Notes: generated by a model from the sequence alone, not told the origin. A stretch of 23,201 nucleotides of DNA from TC-15 sp034437275 (GCA_034437275.1 DAOTUD010000158.1:1-23201), one strand, 5' to 3'; positions 15,205 to 23,027 are shown, counted from the stretch's first letter. Numbers and translations are program-made.

Positions 15205-16221
15205 TTACTCGTACTCTTCGCGGAAGCGAGTGATGACCACGCGGCTTAGGACGTTCAGGCTCAGCGTCATCAAGAACAACAGCAGCCCGACCACGAAAAT
15301 GCTGTTGTAGTCCAGCGTGTCGTAGGCCAGGTCACCGCCGCTGATGCTGGCAATGTACCCGGTCATGGTCCAGGCCGACTCAAACGGATTCGCCGTCAGG
15401 TTGGGGCGCGCACCGGCAGCAATGGCCATAATCATGGTCTCGCCAATCGCGCGCGAAATGGCGACAATAAACGCCGCAATAACGCCGGAAATCGAGGCCG
15501 GCAGCACCACGCGCATGGTAGTTTCCAGCTTGGTGGCGCCCAGGCCATAGGACGCCTCGCGCAGTGAGTAGGGCACGGCTCGCAGTGCATCCTCACTCAT
15601 CGACGCGACCAAAGGCAAAATCATCACGCCCATGACCATACCCGCCGAGGCAATGTTGAAAATGCTTACGGTCTCTTGGCCAAAAATATCCTGCAGCAGC
15701 GGTGTCATAAATTGCAGGGCAAAGAACCCGTAGACGACGGTGGGCACGCCGGCCAACACCTCGAGGATGGGCTTAACTGTGTTTCGCACCCGTGCGGAGG
15801 CATATTCGCCGAGATAGATGGCCGAGCCTAGTCCCAAAGGCAGCGCGACCAGCATGGCGATGAAGGAACTCAACAGGGTAGCGGCGGCCAATGGGGCAAT
15901 CCCTACTTCAAAACGATGCGGCTGCCATTGGGTGCTGTTTATGAAGTCCAGGACGCTCACCGACTCAGTGCGTACTACGTCGCCCGCCTCATTTACGATT
16001 TCGTATTCGCTGGTGATAAGCAGCACTGACTCGCGTCCGAGTACGATCACGATGGCAATGGTGGTAAAGATGGTCAGGAAGCCACACAGAAACAGGAAAC
16101 TTTGGATTATCGCCTCGCGGCTTCGCACTCTGCGGCCCAACCCCAACCGGTCTTGACTCATGTCACCGGTTCCGCCAGATACCGAGGTATCTTTGCTCAC
16201 GACCGCCGCATCATCCATCAT
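15205..16221 (-). CDS. pstC: Phosphate ABC transporter permease PstC
   Basis: A 338-residue permease that forms the phosphate channel with PstA. It has an N-terminal cytoplasmic tail, a first membrane segment near 40-62, an extracytoplasmic loop of about 45 residues (63-107) of ordinary size, and then the five-segment transporter core. The EAA loop reads EDALRAVPYSLREASYGLGA (210-229), and SRAIGETMIMAIAAG follows. The start at 16221 is chosen because AAAGGA lies just upstream; the frame stays open for 32 more codons through the intergenic hairpin. The gene lies 137 bp after pstS and 15 bp before pstA. Confidence 0.96.
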   Translation of the reverse strand: MMDDAAVVSKDTSVSGGTGDMSQDRLGLGRRVRSREAIIQSFLFLCGFLTIFTTIAIVIVLGRESVLLITSEYEIVNEAGDVVRTESVSVLDFINSTQWQPHRFEVGIAPLAAATLLSSFIAMLVALPLGLGSAIYLGEYASARVRNTVKPILEVLAGVPTVVYGFFALQFMTPLLQDIFGQETVSIFNIASAGMVMGVMILPLVASMSEDALRAVPYSLREASYGLGATKLETTMRVVLPASISGVIAAFIVAISRAIGETMIMAIAAGARPNLTANPFESAWTMTGYIASISGGDLAYDTLDYNSIFVVGLLLFLMTLSLNVLSRVVITRFREEYE

Positions 16222-16281
16222 GTATGTCCTTTCTATTTTGCTGGTGGTCCAGTTTGCGCCTGGTGCCACCTGCCCTGGCAG

Positions 16282-16322
16282 ACGATATGGGGAAAGCAGG
16301 TTACAGTCTTCCCCCATATCGT
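16282..16322 (-). promoter_or_regulatory. Long stem-loop between pstS and pstC
   Basis: Perfect 11-bp arms ACGATATGGGG (16282-16292) and CCCCATATCGT (16312-16322) enclose a 19-nt loop. There is no T-run after it on the minus strand, so it is not a classical terminator. It is well placed to protect the 3' end of a processed pstS message, or to attenuate reading into pstCAB. Either would give the excess of binding protein that such importers need. Confidence 0.7.
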
Positions 16323-16358
16323 GAAGCTACCTTAGGTTGTTAAAGGCGTTCTGAAGGC

Positions 16359-17459
16359 TTAGCCCTCGACCTCAGCGACTGCGTCCAACCACAACTGTTT
16401 GGAGGCGTTGAGCGTTTCGGTGGCGACGTTGAAGTAACCAACCTCGGTGACGACCTCAGGCGCGTTGGTCAGGTAGTAGTTGATGAAGGCCGTAACCTGG
16501 GGCTTTTCGGCCATGATGCTGGCCGCCGAGTAGACGAACAGCGGGCGGCTGAACATGTATTCGCCGGTTTCGGCAGTTTCGCGGTTCGGTTCCACGTAGG
16601 AGACGCCTTCGTCTTCCCATTCGGCTTCGGAGATCACGACCAGGTTGCCGTCATCGTCGTTAACCACATCGTTGGCCAGCGCCAGCGCGGTCAGGGTATC
16701 CTGATTCTCGAAGTAGTACGCAAACCCGAAGTAGCCGATGGCGTAGGGGCTGCTCTGGATGCCCTCAACCAGGGTGTAGTCGTTCTCGCTGGTCGTGGGA
16801 TCGGGGGCCAGCAGTGCTTCGAAGCGCGCCGAACGCTCGGCGTAGTCGCCCTTCTTGCCCAACACGGCCTCGCCGAAGAAGTCGAATGTACCGCTGTCGG
16901 TGCCGGGGATGAACAGCTGGATGTCTTCGTCCGGCCAGCCTTCGCGCACGTCGCTCCACTTGGTAACCGCATTGCCATCGAGGTCGACACCGGTGAAGAT
17001 CGCGATCATTTCGCTGCGCTTGAGTTCGGTCACGAAGTCGTTCTCGATGCTAACCGTCACGGTGATGGCGTCGATGCCAACCTTGAAGGCCAGCGGCTCG
17101 CGGCCAATGGCCTGGCAGTCTTCCACCTCGGAAGCCTTGATCGGGCGGCTGGCGTTGGAGACGTCCGTGGAGCCTTCTTTGCAGAAGCGCTCGAAGCCAG
17201 CGCTGGTGCCGGTTTCGGCTACGGAGATGTTGCCCGTGAAGCCGTCGTCGTTGAAGCGAGCGGCCATCGCGATGGTCACAGGCTCGACCGTCGAGCTACC
17301 GGCAATGGCGATGTCCCCGGTCGCGCTGAGGGGGTCAACTTCCGGTAATTCGATCGGTTCCGGTTCGTCGCCGTCACCATCCTGCGCCCACACCGAAGCC
17401 ACCGGGAAGACCAGCGTCAAAACAAGAGCCAAAATAATCCAAACATTACGTTTCTGCAT
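16359..17459 (-). CDS. pstS: Phosphate-binding protein PstS
   Basis: A 366-residue secreted phosphate-binding protein that delivers phosphate to PstC-PstA. It has a Sec signal peptide: a positive start (MQKR), a hydrophobic core, and a likely cut after ASVWA near residue 25. No Cys is present at a lipobox position. Ligand motifs visible are AGSSTVEP (53-60), GTSAGFE (84-90) and PGTDSGTF (185-192), giving the Ser/Thr/Asp contacts that hold phosphate. Cys93 and Cys115 could form a disulfide. An acidic, proline-rich stretch follows the signal peptide. The start at 17459 is favoured over the longer frame because GAGGAGAGG precedes it and the signal peptide begins there. It is the first gene of the transporter set, behind its own Pho-box promoter. 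Confidence 0.96.
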   Translation of the reverse strand: MQKRNVWIILALVLTLVFPVASVWAQDGDGDEPEPIELPEVDPLSATGDIAIAGSSTVEPVTIAMAARFNDDGFTGNISVAETGTSAGFERFCKEGSTDVSNASRPIKASEVEDCQAIGREPLAFKVGIDAITVTVSIENDFVTELKRSEMIAIFTGVDLDGNAVTKWSDVREGWPDEDIQLFIPGTDSGTFDFFGEAVLGKKGDYAERSARFEALLAPDPTTSENDYTLVEGIQSSPYAIGYFGFAYYFENQDTLTALALANDVVNDDDGNLVVISEAEWEDEGVSYVEPNRETAETGEYMFSRPLFVYSAASIMAEKPQVTAFINYYLTNAPEVVTEVGYFNVATETLNASKQLWLDAVAEVEG

Positions 17460-17527
17460 TATCCTCTCCTCATGTAGGACAACTATTCCAGGGCGGGTCA
17501 ATGTACGGGTTTACCCTGGCAGGCCAG

Positions 17528-17593
17528 ATAGTAGTGAGAGGAGATAAAGCGGCAAGAAAACAGAGGTTAAGGGGGTGTTGATTCAAGTTTAAT
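17528..17593 (-). promoter_or_regulatory. Predicted PhoB-dependent promoter of pstSCAB-phoU with tandem Pho boxes
   Basis: On the minus strand five 8-mers are spaced exactly 11 bp apart: ATTAAACT, ATCAACAC, CTTAACCT, TTTTCTTG and CTTTATCT, starting at 17593, 17582, 17571, 17560 and 17549. An 8-bp gap leads to the -10 TACTAT (17533-17528). No good -35 is seen, as expected for a PhoB-activated promoter. The boxes resemble the PyTTAAPyPy(T/A) repeats known for the cyanobacterial PhoB homologue. The leader is about 60 nt. Confidence 0.65.
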
Positions 17594-17623
17594 ATTATTT
17601 AATGGAGGTGTGTGTGCTGCGGG

Positions 17624-18775
17624 CTACGTATTGGCCAGAGCGAGCACGATGTGGAAGGTCGCGCCTTCACCTTCCTGGCTTTCGGCCCGCACCCGGCCCC
17701 CATGCGCCGCGATAATATGGCGCACGATGGCCAGGCCCAGCCCCGTCCCGCTTTGGCGTGCACGGTCCACCTGGTAGAAGCGCTCGAAGATACGCGCCAG
17801 TTCATCTGGGGGGATGCCTGGGCCGTTGTCGCTAATCGTCAGGGCTGCGTCCTCGTCATTGACCGTGACCGTGATGTGGATTTGCCCGTTGTCGGGGGTG
17901 AATTTGACGGCGTTGTGCACAATATTTTTGATCGCGCGACGCAGTTGTGACTCATCGGCCCACACCATAATTCCCGCCGGCACGTTGGTATAAACCGTTT
18001 GATTCTTGTCTTCGGCCAGGGGCGTTAACGGCTCGATGCTGGCATAGACCACGCTTTGCAGGTCGGTGGGGGTCAACCGGACCGGCATCTGGCCCGATTC
18101 GATCAACGACAGATCGCGCATTTCCTGGACGAGTTGGGCCAGGGTGCCGACTTCGCGCTGGATATCGCGCACCATCTTTCGGGTTCGCTTGGGCTTTTCC
18201 TTGAGCGCATTGTCCATCAGCGTGTCGGCCAGCAGCCCCAGTGCGGTGATCGGTGAGCCGAGTTCGTGGGAAATGTTGGTGACCATCTCGCGGCGCGAAC
18301 GCTCCAGGCGTTGGATCTCCGTCACATCGCGCATCGTCAGGACCTCAAATGTGTCGCCGTCTTTGAAGTCCAAGACGACCGCCCGCGCGCGAAAGATGTG
18401 CTTTTCAAACTCAAAGCGGCGTTCGACGCCTTCCCCGCGCACCATTTGCGCATCTTCGATGAGGGTTTCCAATTCGGGTTGGCGGATGGCGCCGATCAGG
18501 GTTTCGCCGACCAACGATTGCCCCAGCATCGCTTCTGCTGCCGGATTGGCGATCAGAATACGCTGCTCAGCATCAAGCACGAGCAGTACATCGTCGACCG
18601 CTTTTAGAATGCCATGCTGGAAGTGTTGGGCTTGCTCAAGCTGGGCGGTGAGTTCTTGTTGGGTATGGCTGGAACGTTGCTGCAGCTCGGCGATCCAGGC
18701 TTGTTTTTGGAGCAGCAGCCAAAGCAAAAACAGCGCTGCTGCCAGGGCAACCCCCGCGAAAATCCATGCCGTCAT
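17624..18775 (-). CDS. phoR: Phosphate regulon sensor kinase PhoR
   Basis: A 383-residue membrane-attached histidine kinase with one membrane segment (about 3-22), a helical linker (26-50), a PAS domain (about 50-155), HisKA with His170 in NISHELGSP, and a HATPase domain with Asn288 (NIVHNAVKF), DNGPGIP (316-322) and GTGLGL (343-348). The H-box has LGSP where LRTP is usual. With no extracytoplasmic sensor domain, phosphate status is presumably received from PstSCAB and PhoU, as in the known system. The start at 18775 fits the membrane anchor, 14 bp after phoB. The ribosome binding site is weak (GAAGGA about 17 bases upstream), so coupling to phoB is likely. Some residual uncertainty remains about the start. 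Confidence 0.92.
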   Translation of the reverse strand: MTAWIFAGVALAAALFLLWLLLQKQAWIAELQQRSSHTQQELTAQLEQAQHFQHGILKAVDDVLLVLDAEQRILIANPAAEAMLGQSLVGETLIGAIRQPELETLIEDAQMVRGEGVERRFEFEKHIFRARAVVLDFKDGDTFEVLTMRDVTEIQRLERSRREMVTNISHELGSPITALGLLADTLMDNALKEKPKRTRKMVRDIQREVGTLAQLVQEMRDLSLIESGQMPVRLTPTDLQSVVYASIEPLTPLAEDKNQTVYTNVPAGIMVWADESQLRRAIKNIVHNAVKFTPDNGQIHITVTVNDEDAALTISDNGPGIPPDELARIFERFYQVDRARQSGTGLGLAIVRHIIAAHGGRVRAESQEGEGATFHIVLALANT

Positions 18776-18789
18776 GGTCTGGTCGTTGT

Positions 18790-19467
18790 CTATCCTTCGA
18801 ACCGGTAGCCCACGCCACGCACGGTGATGATCCGTTTGGGACTCGAAGGGTCTTCTTCGATTTTTTCCCGCACCCACCGCACATGGACATCGACTGTTTT
18901 TGTTTCACCGCTGTAATCATACCCCCAAACGCGCTCTAATAACAGATCGCGTGATAGCACCGCGCCCTGGTTGCGCATCAGGGTAGCCAGCAGGTCAAAT
19001 TCTTTGTGCGTCATGCGGAGTTCTGCGCCGCTGCGCGTGGCCCGGCGGGCAATCAGATCGAGGACCAGGTCGCCGGATTCCAGCTTGTCAATCACGGTGC
19101 GGGACGTGGGGACGCGGCGCAGTACAGCCCGCACGCGCGCCAGGAACTCGCCCAGGCTGAAGGGTTTGACGATATAGTCATCGGCGCCGATCTCCAGCCC
19201 GACGATCCGGTCGACCTCACTCCCGCGTGCAGTCAGCATCACAATGGGCACTTCGGACTCGTTGCGTAGAATCCGGCAGACCGACAACCCATCCAGCGTG
19301 GGCAGCATCACATCCAGGACGATCAAGTCGGGTTCGTGTTCGCGTGCCAGGGTTAACGCTTCGGCCCCATCCCCTGTTTCAATCACCTCATAATCCTCTT
19401 TCGTCAGGTTATAGGCCAGCGTCTTACGCAGGGTGTCGTCGTCTTCAACGAGCAAAATCGTTTTCAT
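18790..19467 (-). CDS. phoB: Phosphate response regulator PhoB (OmpR family)
   Basis: A 225-residue transcription factor. The receiver domain (1-120) has the acidic pocket Asp9-Asp10, phospho-acceptor Asp52 in VLDVMLP, Thr79 and Lys101. The DNA-binding domain (128-225) is an OmpR/PhoB winged helix, with LRMTHKEFDLL, GYDYSGETKTVDVHV and VRGVGYRF. The start at 19467 is preceded by GAGG and begins directly with the first receiver strand; 13 further upstream residues are open but unlikely. It is the first gene of the phoB-phoR pair, and its position beside the pst genes supports the PhoB call over other OmpR members. Confidence 0.92.
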   Translation of the reverse strand: MKTILLVEDDDTLRKTLAYNLTKEDYEVIETGDGAEALTLAREHEPDLIVLDVMLPTLDGLSVCRILRNESEVPIVMLTARGSEVDRIVGLEIGADDYIVKPFSLGEFLARVRAVLRRVPTSRTVIDKLESGDLVLDLIARRATRSGAELRMTHKEFDLLATLMRNQGAVLSRDLLLERVWGYDYSGETKTVDVHVRWVREKIEEDPSSPKRIITVRGVGYRFEG

Positions 19468-19504
19468 AGCAGCCTCAACATCTGGATAGAATAGACCATT
19501 CCTC

Positions 19505-19559
19505 ATTCTAACCCGTTTTACTTCGTGCTTATTTAAGATTTTTTAAAATATTCTTTAAT
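19505..19559 (-). promoter_or_regulatory. Predicted phoB promoter with Pho-box-like repeats
   Basis: On the minus strand ATTAAAGA, TTTTAAAA, CTTAAATA and ACGAAGTA start at 19559, 19548, 19537 and 19526, exactly 11 bp apart. An 8-bp gap leads to the -10 TAGAAT (19510-19505). Spacing and gap equal those at the pstS promoter, suggesting that PhoB controls its own gene. The region is AT-rich, which makes chance matches easier. Confidence 0.5.
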
Positions 19560-19751
19560 TCGTCAATAGCTTGGGTCACGCGCTGTGTGTGAATAGACGC
19601 CGGGGGACCAGAGGCGATGCAAGCGCGGACAAGCTGCCAGCCCTTAATATATAGGCTACCATACTATCGGTTTTCAGAGCCGGTGACTGCGGGGCAGGCT
19701 CGCTTTTGCATTTCCCGGTGAAACAGACGGGGGACGCCGCGTAAATTAGCC
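19560..19751. other. Intergenic spacer between divergent phoB and rpsL promoters
   Basis: No gene or RNA could be recognised here. A weak hairpin (GAGCC 19677-19681 with GGCTC 19697-19701) is followed by CTTTT on the plus strand, but its 5-bp stem is too short to call a terminator and no plus-strand gene precedes it. Confidence 0.5.
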
Positions 19752-19780
19752 TTGACAGCCCCCTGGCGAACTGCTAATAT
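19752..19780 (+). promoter_or_regulatory. Strong promoter of the str operon
   Basis: A perfect TTGACA (19752-19757), a 17-bp spacer and TAATAT (19775-19780) with an extended TGC just before the -10. This is the best sigma-70-type promoter in the window and fits constitutive high expression of rpsL-rpsG-fusA-tuf. Transcription should begin near 19787. Confidence 0.88.
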
Positions 19781-19786
19781 CAAACT

Positions 19787-19998
19787 CTCTATGTGAGATT
19801 CGCGCGGCATCAACCCTGCACCAGCAGGGCGATGGTGACCGAATTGGATGAGGTATCGTACGTGAGGCCATCGTGTGCCATGAGATTGATGGCCTTACGG
19901 TATGTAGAGTAAAAACGGGCGGCGTACGCCCGTGTGTTACGCCAAGTATCAAGCAGGATGGTGCCAGACCTGATCTGGCCTAGGCGTGGAGGCAGAAT
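19787..19998 (+). promoter_or_regulatory. Structured leader of the str operon (four hairpins)
   Basis: The predicted 212-nt untranslated leader of rpsL holds four hairpins. H1 (19808-19834) has CATC+CCCTGC / GCAGGG+GATG with an ACCA loop. H2 (19857-19904) has a 12-bp stem, CGTGAGGCCATC with GATGGCCTTACG, one G-U pair and a 4-bp extension past a bulge. H3 (19915-19933) is ACGGGCG / CGCCCGT with a 5-nt loop. H4 (19963-19979) is GCCAGA / TCTGGC. The rpsL ribosome binding site GGAGG (19988-19992) follows H4. Such a leader could be a site of ribosomal-protein feedback; no known family is recognised. Confidence 0.6.
19911..19933 (-). terminator. Antisense-oriented intrinsic terminator within the rpsL leader
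   Basis: Read on the minus strand, the 7-bp hairpin ACGGGCG/CGCCCGT is followed by a run of T (opposite AAAAA at 19911-19915). No minus-strand gene lies upstream, so it would stop antisense transcription from the rpsL side before it reaches phoB. On the plus strand the same hairpin lacks a T-run and is simply leader structure. Confidence 0.5.
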
Positions 19999-20415
19999 AT
20001 GCCGACTATTAACCAATTGGTTCGCAAAGGGCGCAAGCCGAAGAAGAAAAAGAGCAAATCGCCCGCACTGCAATATACTTTTAACTCCTACACGCAGCGT
20101 CGTACCCGCCAGCCAAGGGGTGCCCCGCAGAAGCGCGGGGTCTGCACCCAGGTGAAGACGATGACGCCCAAGAAGCCGAACTCGGCGTTGCGCAAGGTGG
20201 CCCGTGTGCGGTTGACGAACGGGATCGAGGTGACGGCCTACATCCCCGGCGAGGGGCATGGCCTGCAGGAGCACAGCGTGGTGTTGGTGCGCGGTGGGCG
20301 TGTGAAGGACTTGCCCGGCGTGCGTTACCACATCGTGCGCGGCAAGCTCGATGCTGACGGCGTTAGTGAGCGCGGCCAGGGACGCAGCAAGTACGGTACC
20401 AAGAAACCCAAGTAA
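19999..20415 (+). CDS. rpsL: Ribosomal protein S12
   Basis: A 138-residue protein of the small subunit decoding centre. The segment TPKKPNSALRK (57-66) carries the lysine pair of the streptomycin-sensitive type. GGRVKDLPGV (99-108) has the conserved Lys103 and Asp104, the aspartate that is methylthiolated in many bacteria. Compared with E. coli and Thermus S12, about 15 extra basic residues sit between SPAL and APQKRGV (about 25-41). I believe this is common in Chloroflexota. GGAGG lies 6 bases before the ATG. It is the first gene of the str operon. Confidence 0.98.
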   Translation: MPTINQLVRKGRKPKKKKSKSPALQYTFNSYTQRRTRQPRGAPQKRGVCTQVKTMTPKKPNSALRKVARVRLTNGIEVTAYIPGEGHGLQEHSVVLVRGGRVKDLPGVRYHIVRGKLDADGVSERGQGRSKYGTKKPK

Positions 20416-20432
20416 AGCTCTGGAGAAAAGAC

Positions 20433-20903
20433 ATGCCCAGAAGGTATAGACCACCCAAGCAGAAAGTCGAACCCGATGTGAAGCACGACAACGTTCACAT
20501 CACGATGTTCGTAAACCGGATGATGTATGGCGGTAAGAAAAGTACCGCGCTGCGCGTGATGTACGAGGCTCTCGAGTTGATCGAGGAACGTGCCAAGCGT
20601 GATCCGGTTGACCTCTTCGAGCAGGCAATCCGCAATGCGACCCCGGCGCTGGAAGTGAAGCCCCGGCGCGTTGGTGGTTCGACCTACCAGGTGCCGGTCG
20701 AGGTTGACCCGTCGCGCGCGCTGTCGCTGGCGATGCGCTGGCTGTTGGCCGGGGCACGCACACGCGGGGGCCGCAACATGGCCGAAAAGCTGGCCGGAGA
20801 ACTGATGGACGCCGCCAACAATCAAGGCTCTGCTGTCCGCAAGAAAGAAGATACGCACCGGATGGCCGAGGCCAACCGTGCTTTCGCACATTATCGCTGG
20901 TAA
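20433..20903 (+). CDS. rpsG: Ribosomal protein S7
   Basis: A 156-residue primary binder of the 16S rRNA 3' domain. It shows the family signatures FVNRMMYGGKKSTA (27-40), ALEVKPRRVGGSTYQVPVEV (71-90) and RTRGGRNMAEKLA. Length is typical. GGAGA lies 6 bases before the ATG and 17 bp separate it from rpsL. In E. coli S7 is the feedback regulator of this operon. Confidence 0.98.
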   Translation: MPRRYRPPKQKVEPDVKHDNVHITMFVNRMMYGGKKSTALRVMYEALELIEERAKRDPVDLFEQAIRNATPALEVKPRRVGGSTYQVPVEVDPSRALSLAMRWLLAGARTRGGRNMAEKLAGELMDAANNQGSAVRKKEDTHRMAEANRAFAHYRW

Positions 20904-20921
20904 GCAGGGAAACAATACTTC

Positions 20922-23027
20922 ATGGCGAAGAAAGCCATCACCGGAAAAGCTCTGGACCTGGAGAAGGTTCGCAACATCGGAATCATCGCCCATATCGATG
21001 CCGGTAAAACGACCACCACCGAGCGCGTGTTATACTATGCTGGCAAAATTCATCGCATGGGCGAAGTGCATGATGGTGCCGCGACGACCGACTATATGGA
21101 TCAGGAAAAAGAGCGCGGTATCACCATTACGGCAGCCGCTATCACAGCCTCCTGGCGTGGGCTTCAGATCAACCTTATCGACACTCCTGGCCACGTGGAT
21201 TTTACGGCGGAGGTGCAGCGCAGTCTGCGCGTGCTGGATGGTGGTGTGGTCGTGTTTGATGGCGTTGCCGGGGTTGAACCGCAATCGGAGACGGTGTGGC
21301 GGCAAGCCAACCAGTACCACGTGCCGCGTATCTGCTTCGTGAACAAGATGGACCGTGTCGGCGCAGATTTTCACCGCTGTGTGAATATGATCGTCGATCG
21401 GCTCCAGGGCAACCCGGTTACCATTCAGATTCCCTATGGTGAAGGCCCCGACTTCAACGGCATCATCGACTTGATGTCGATGCAGATGGTCATCTATGGC
21501 GATGACCTGGGGACGGACATCCAGCAGGCCGGCATCCCGGACGAGATGCGCGATCAGGCCGAAGCCGCGCGCGCCGAGATGATCGAACAGATCGTCGAAA
21601 CCGATGAGGACCTGACCGAACGCTACCTCAACGAGGAGCCAATCGAAACCCAGGAACTTATCCGGGCGCTGCGACAGGCCACCGTTACCGGGCAGATCCA
21701 GCCGGTGATATGTGGTGCAGCGCTCAAGAACAAGGGCGTCCAACTGCTGCTTGATGCCGTCGTCGACTATCTGCCTTCCCCGCTTGATGTTCCCCCCATC
21801 CAGGGCATTAGCCCCAAGACCGAAGAAGTCGAAGAACGTGGGCCATCTGATGATGAACCACTGGCGGCATTGGTCTTCAAGATCGTGACCGATCCGTTTG
21901 TGGGGCGGCTGGCTTTCTTCCGCGTCTATTCCGGGGTGATCCAGGCTGGGTCGATGGTCACCAACACCACGAAAGACCGCCGGGAGCGCATCGGGCGTGT
22001 CGTGCGGATGTTTGCCGACCGCCGTGAAGACGTGGAGGAAGTGCACGCCGGAGATATCGCGGCTACGCTTGGTTTGAAGGACACCTTCACCGGGGAAACG
22101 TTGGCGGCTGAGGAACACCCGATTCTGTTGGAAGACATCGAGTTCCCCGAACCGGTGATCGCGGTCGCTATCGAACCCAAGACCAAAGCCGACCAGGACA
22201 AGATGGGCGAGGCGCTGGCCAAGCTGGCCGAAGAAGACCCAACCTTTGTGGTGCGGGTCGATGACCAGACCGGTCAGACGTTGATCTCCGGCATGGGCGA
22301 GCTGCACCTGGAAGTGTTGATGGACCGTCTGATCCGGGAATTCAAGGTGGGTGCCCGGATCGGCAAGCCGCGTGTCTCGTACCGCGAGACCATCACCCGC
22401 CCCGCCGAGGGTGTGGGGCGCTTTGTGCGGCAGACGGGTGGCAGCGGTCAGTATGGCCATGCCGAGATCGAGATCGAACCCCTTCCCCCCAATCATGAGG
22501 ACGATGAAGACATCGTGTTCGAGAACGAAATCAGGGGCGGTGCGATCCCCCGCGAGTTCATCAAAGCCGTTGAAGAGGGCATTCGCGAGGCTGCGCAGAG
22601 CGGTATCTTTGCCGGTTACCCTGCGACCCGCTTCAAGGTGTCGCTGGTGGATGGCACCTATCATGAGGTGGATTCGTCGGAAATGGCGTTCAAAATCGCT
22701 GGTTCGATGGCGCTCAAAGACGCCTTCAACCGGGCCAAACCCGTGTTGTTGGAGCCGTTCATGCGCGTCGAGGTGGTGATTCCCGAAGAATATGCGGGCG
22801 ACGTGATGGGCGATCTTTCGGCGCGACGCGCCAACATCGGCGGCATTGATACGCGCGGGGACAACCTGTCCGCGATCCATGCCGAAGCCCCGCTGGGCCA
22901 GATGTTCGGGTATGCTACCAACCTGCGCAATATGTCGCAGGGCCGGGGCAGCTTCACGATGGAATTTGACAAGTACGAACCGGTCCCAGCTTCAATTACA
23001 GAAACGATCCTGAAGGGGGGGCGCTAA
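20922..23027 (+). CDS. fusA: Elongation factor G
   Basis: The 701-residue translational GTPase that drives translocation and, with RRF, ribosome recycling. The G domain shows AHIDAGKT (23-30), RGITIT (65-70), DTPGHVDF (87-94) and NKMD (141-144), followed by domains II to V through to the C-terminus. Length is normal for the family. It starts 18 bp after rpsG with a weak AGGGA 11 bases upstream, so it probably depends on coupled translation. Confidence 0.98.
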   Translation: MAKKAITGKALDLEKVRNIGIIAHIDAGKTTTTERVLYYAGKIHRMGEVHDGAATTDYMDQEKERGITITAAAITASWRGLQINLIDTPGHVDFTAEVQRSLRVLDGGVVVFDGVAGVEPQSETVWRQANQYHVPRICFVNKMDRVGADFHRCVNMIVDRLQGNPVTIQIPYGEGPDFNGIIDLMSMQMVIYGDDLGTDIQQAGIPDEMRDQAEAARAEMIEQIVETDEDLTERYLNEEPIETQELIRALRQATVTGQIQPVICGAALKNKGVQLLLDAVVDYLPSPLDVPPIQGISPKTEEVEERGPSDDEPLAALVFKIVTDPFVGRLAFFRVYSGVIQAGSMVTNTTKDRRERIGRVVRMFADRREDVEEVHAGDIAATLGLKDTFTGETLAAEEHPILLEDIEFPEPVIAVAIEPKTKADQDKMGEALAKLAEEDPTFVVRVDDQTGQTLISGMGELHLEVLMDRLIREFKVGARIGKPRVSYRETITRPAEGVGRFVRQTGGSGQYGHAEIEIEPLPPNHEDDEDIVFENEIRGGAIPREFIKAVEEGIREAAQSGIFAGYPATRFKVSLVDGTYHEVDSSEMAFKIAGSMALKDAFNRAKPVLLEPFMRVEVVIPEEYAGDVMGDLSARRANIGGIDTRGDNLSAIHAEAPLGQMFGYATNLRNMSQGRGSFTMEFDKYEPVPASITETILKGGR

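Noticed and set aside
19677..19704. Hairpin GAGCC/GGCTC followed by CTTTT
   Set aside because: The 5-bp stem with a 15-nt loop is weak and no plus-strand gene precedes it.
19810..20454. Minus-strand open frame of 214 codons opposite rpsL
   Set aside because: It is antisense to rpsL and its leader, with no ribosome binding site or recognisable family.
21030..22880. Minus-strand open frame of 616 codons opposite fusA
   Set aside because: A typical long shadow frame in GC-rich coding DNA; fusA on the other strand is unmistakable.
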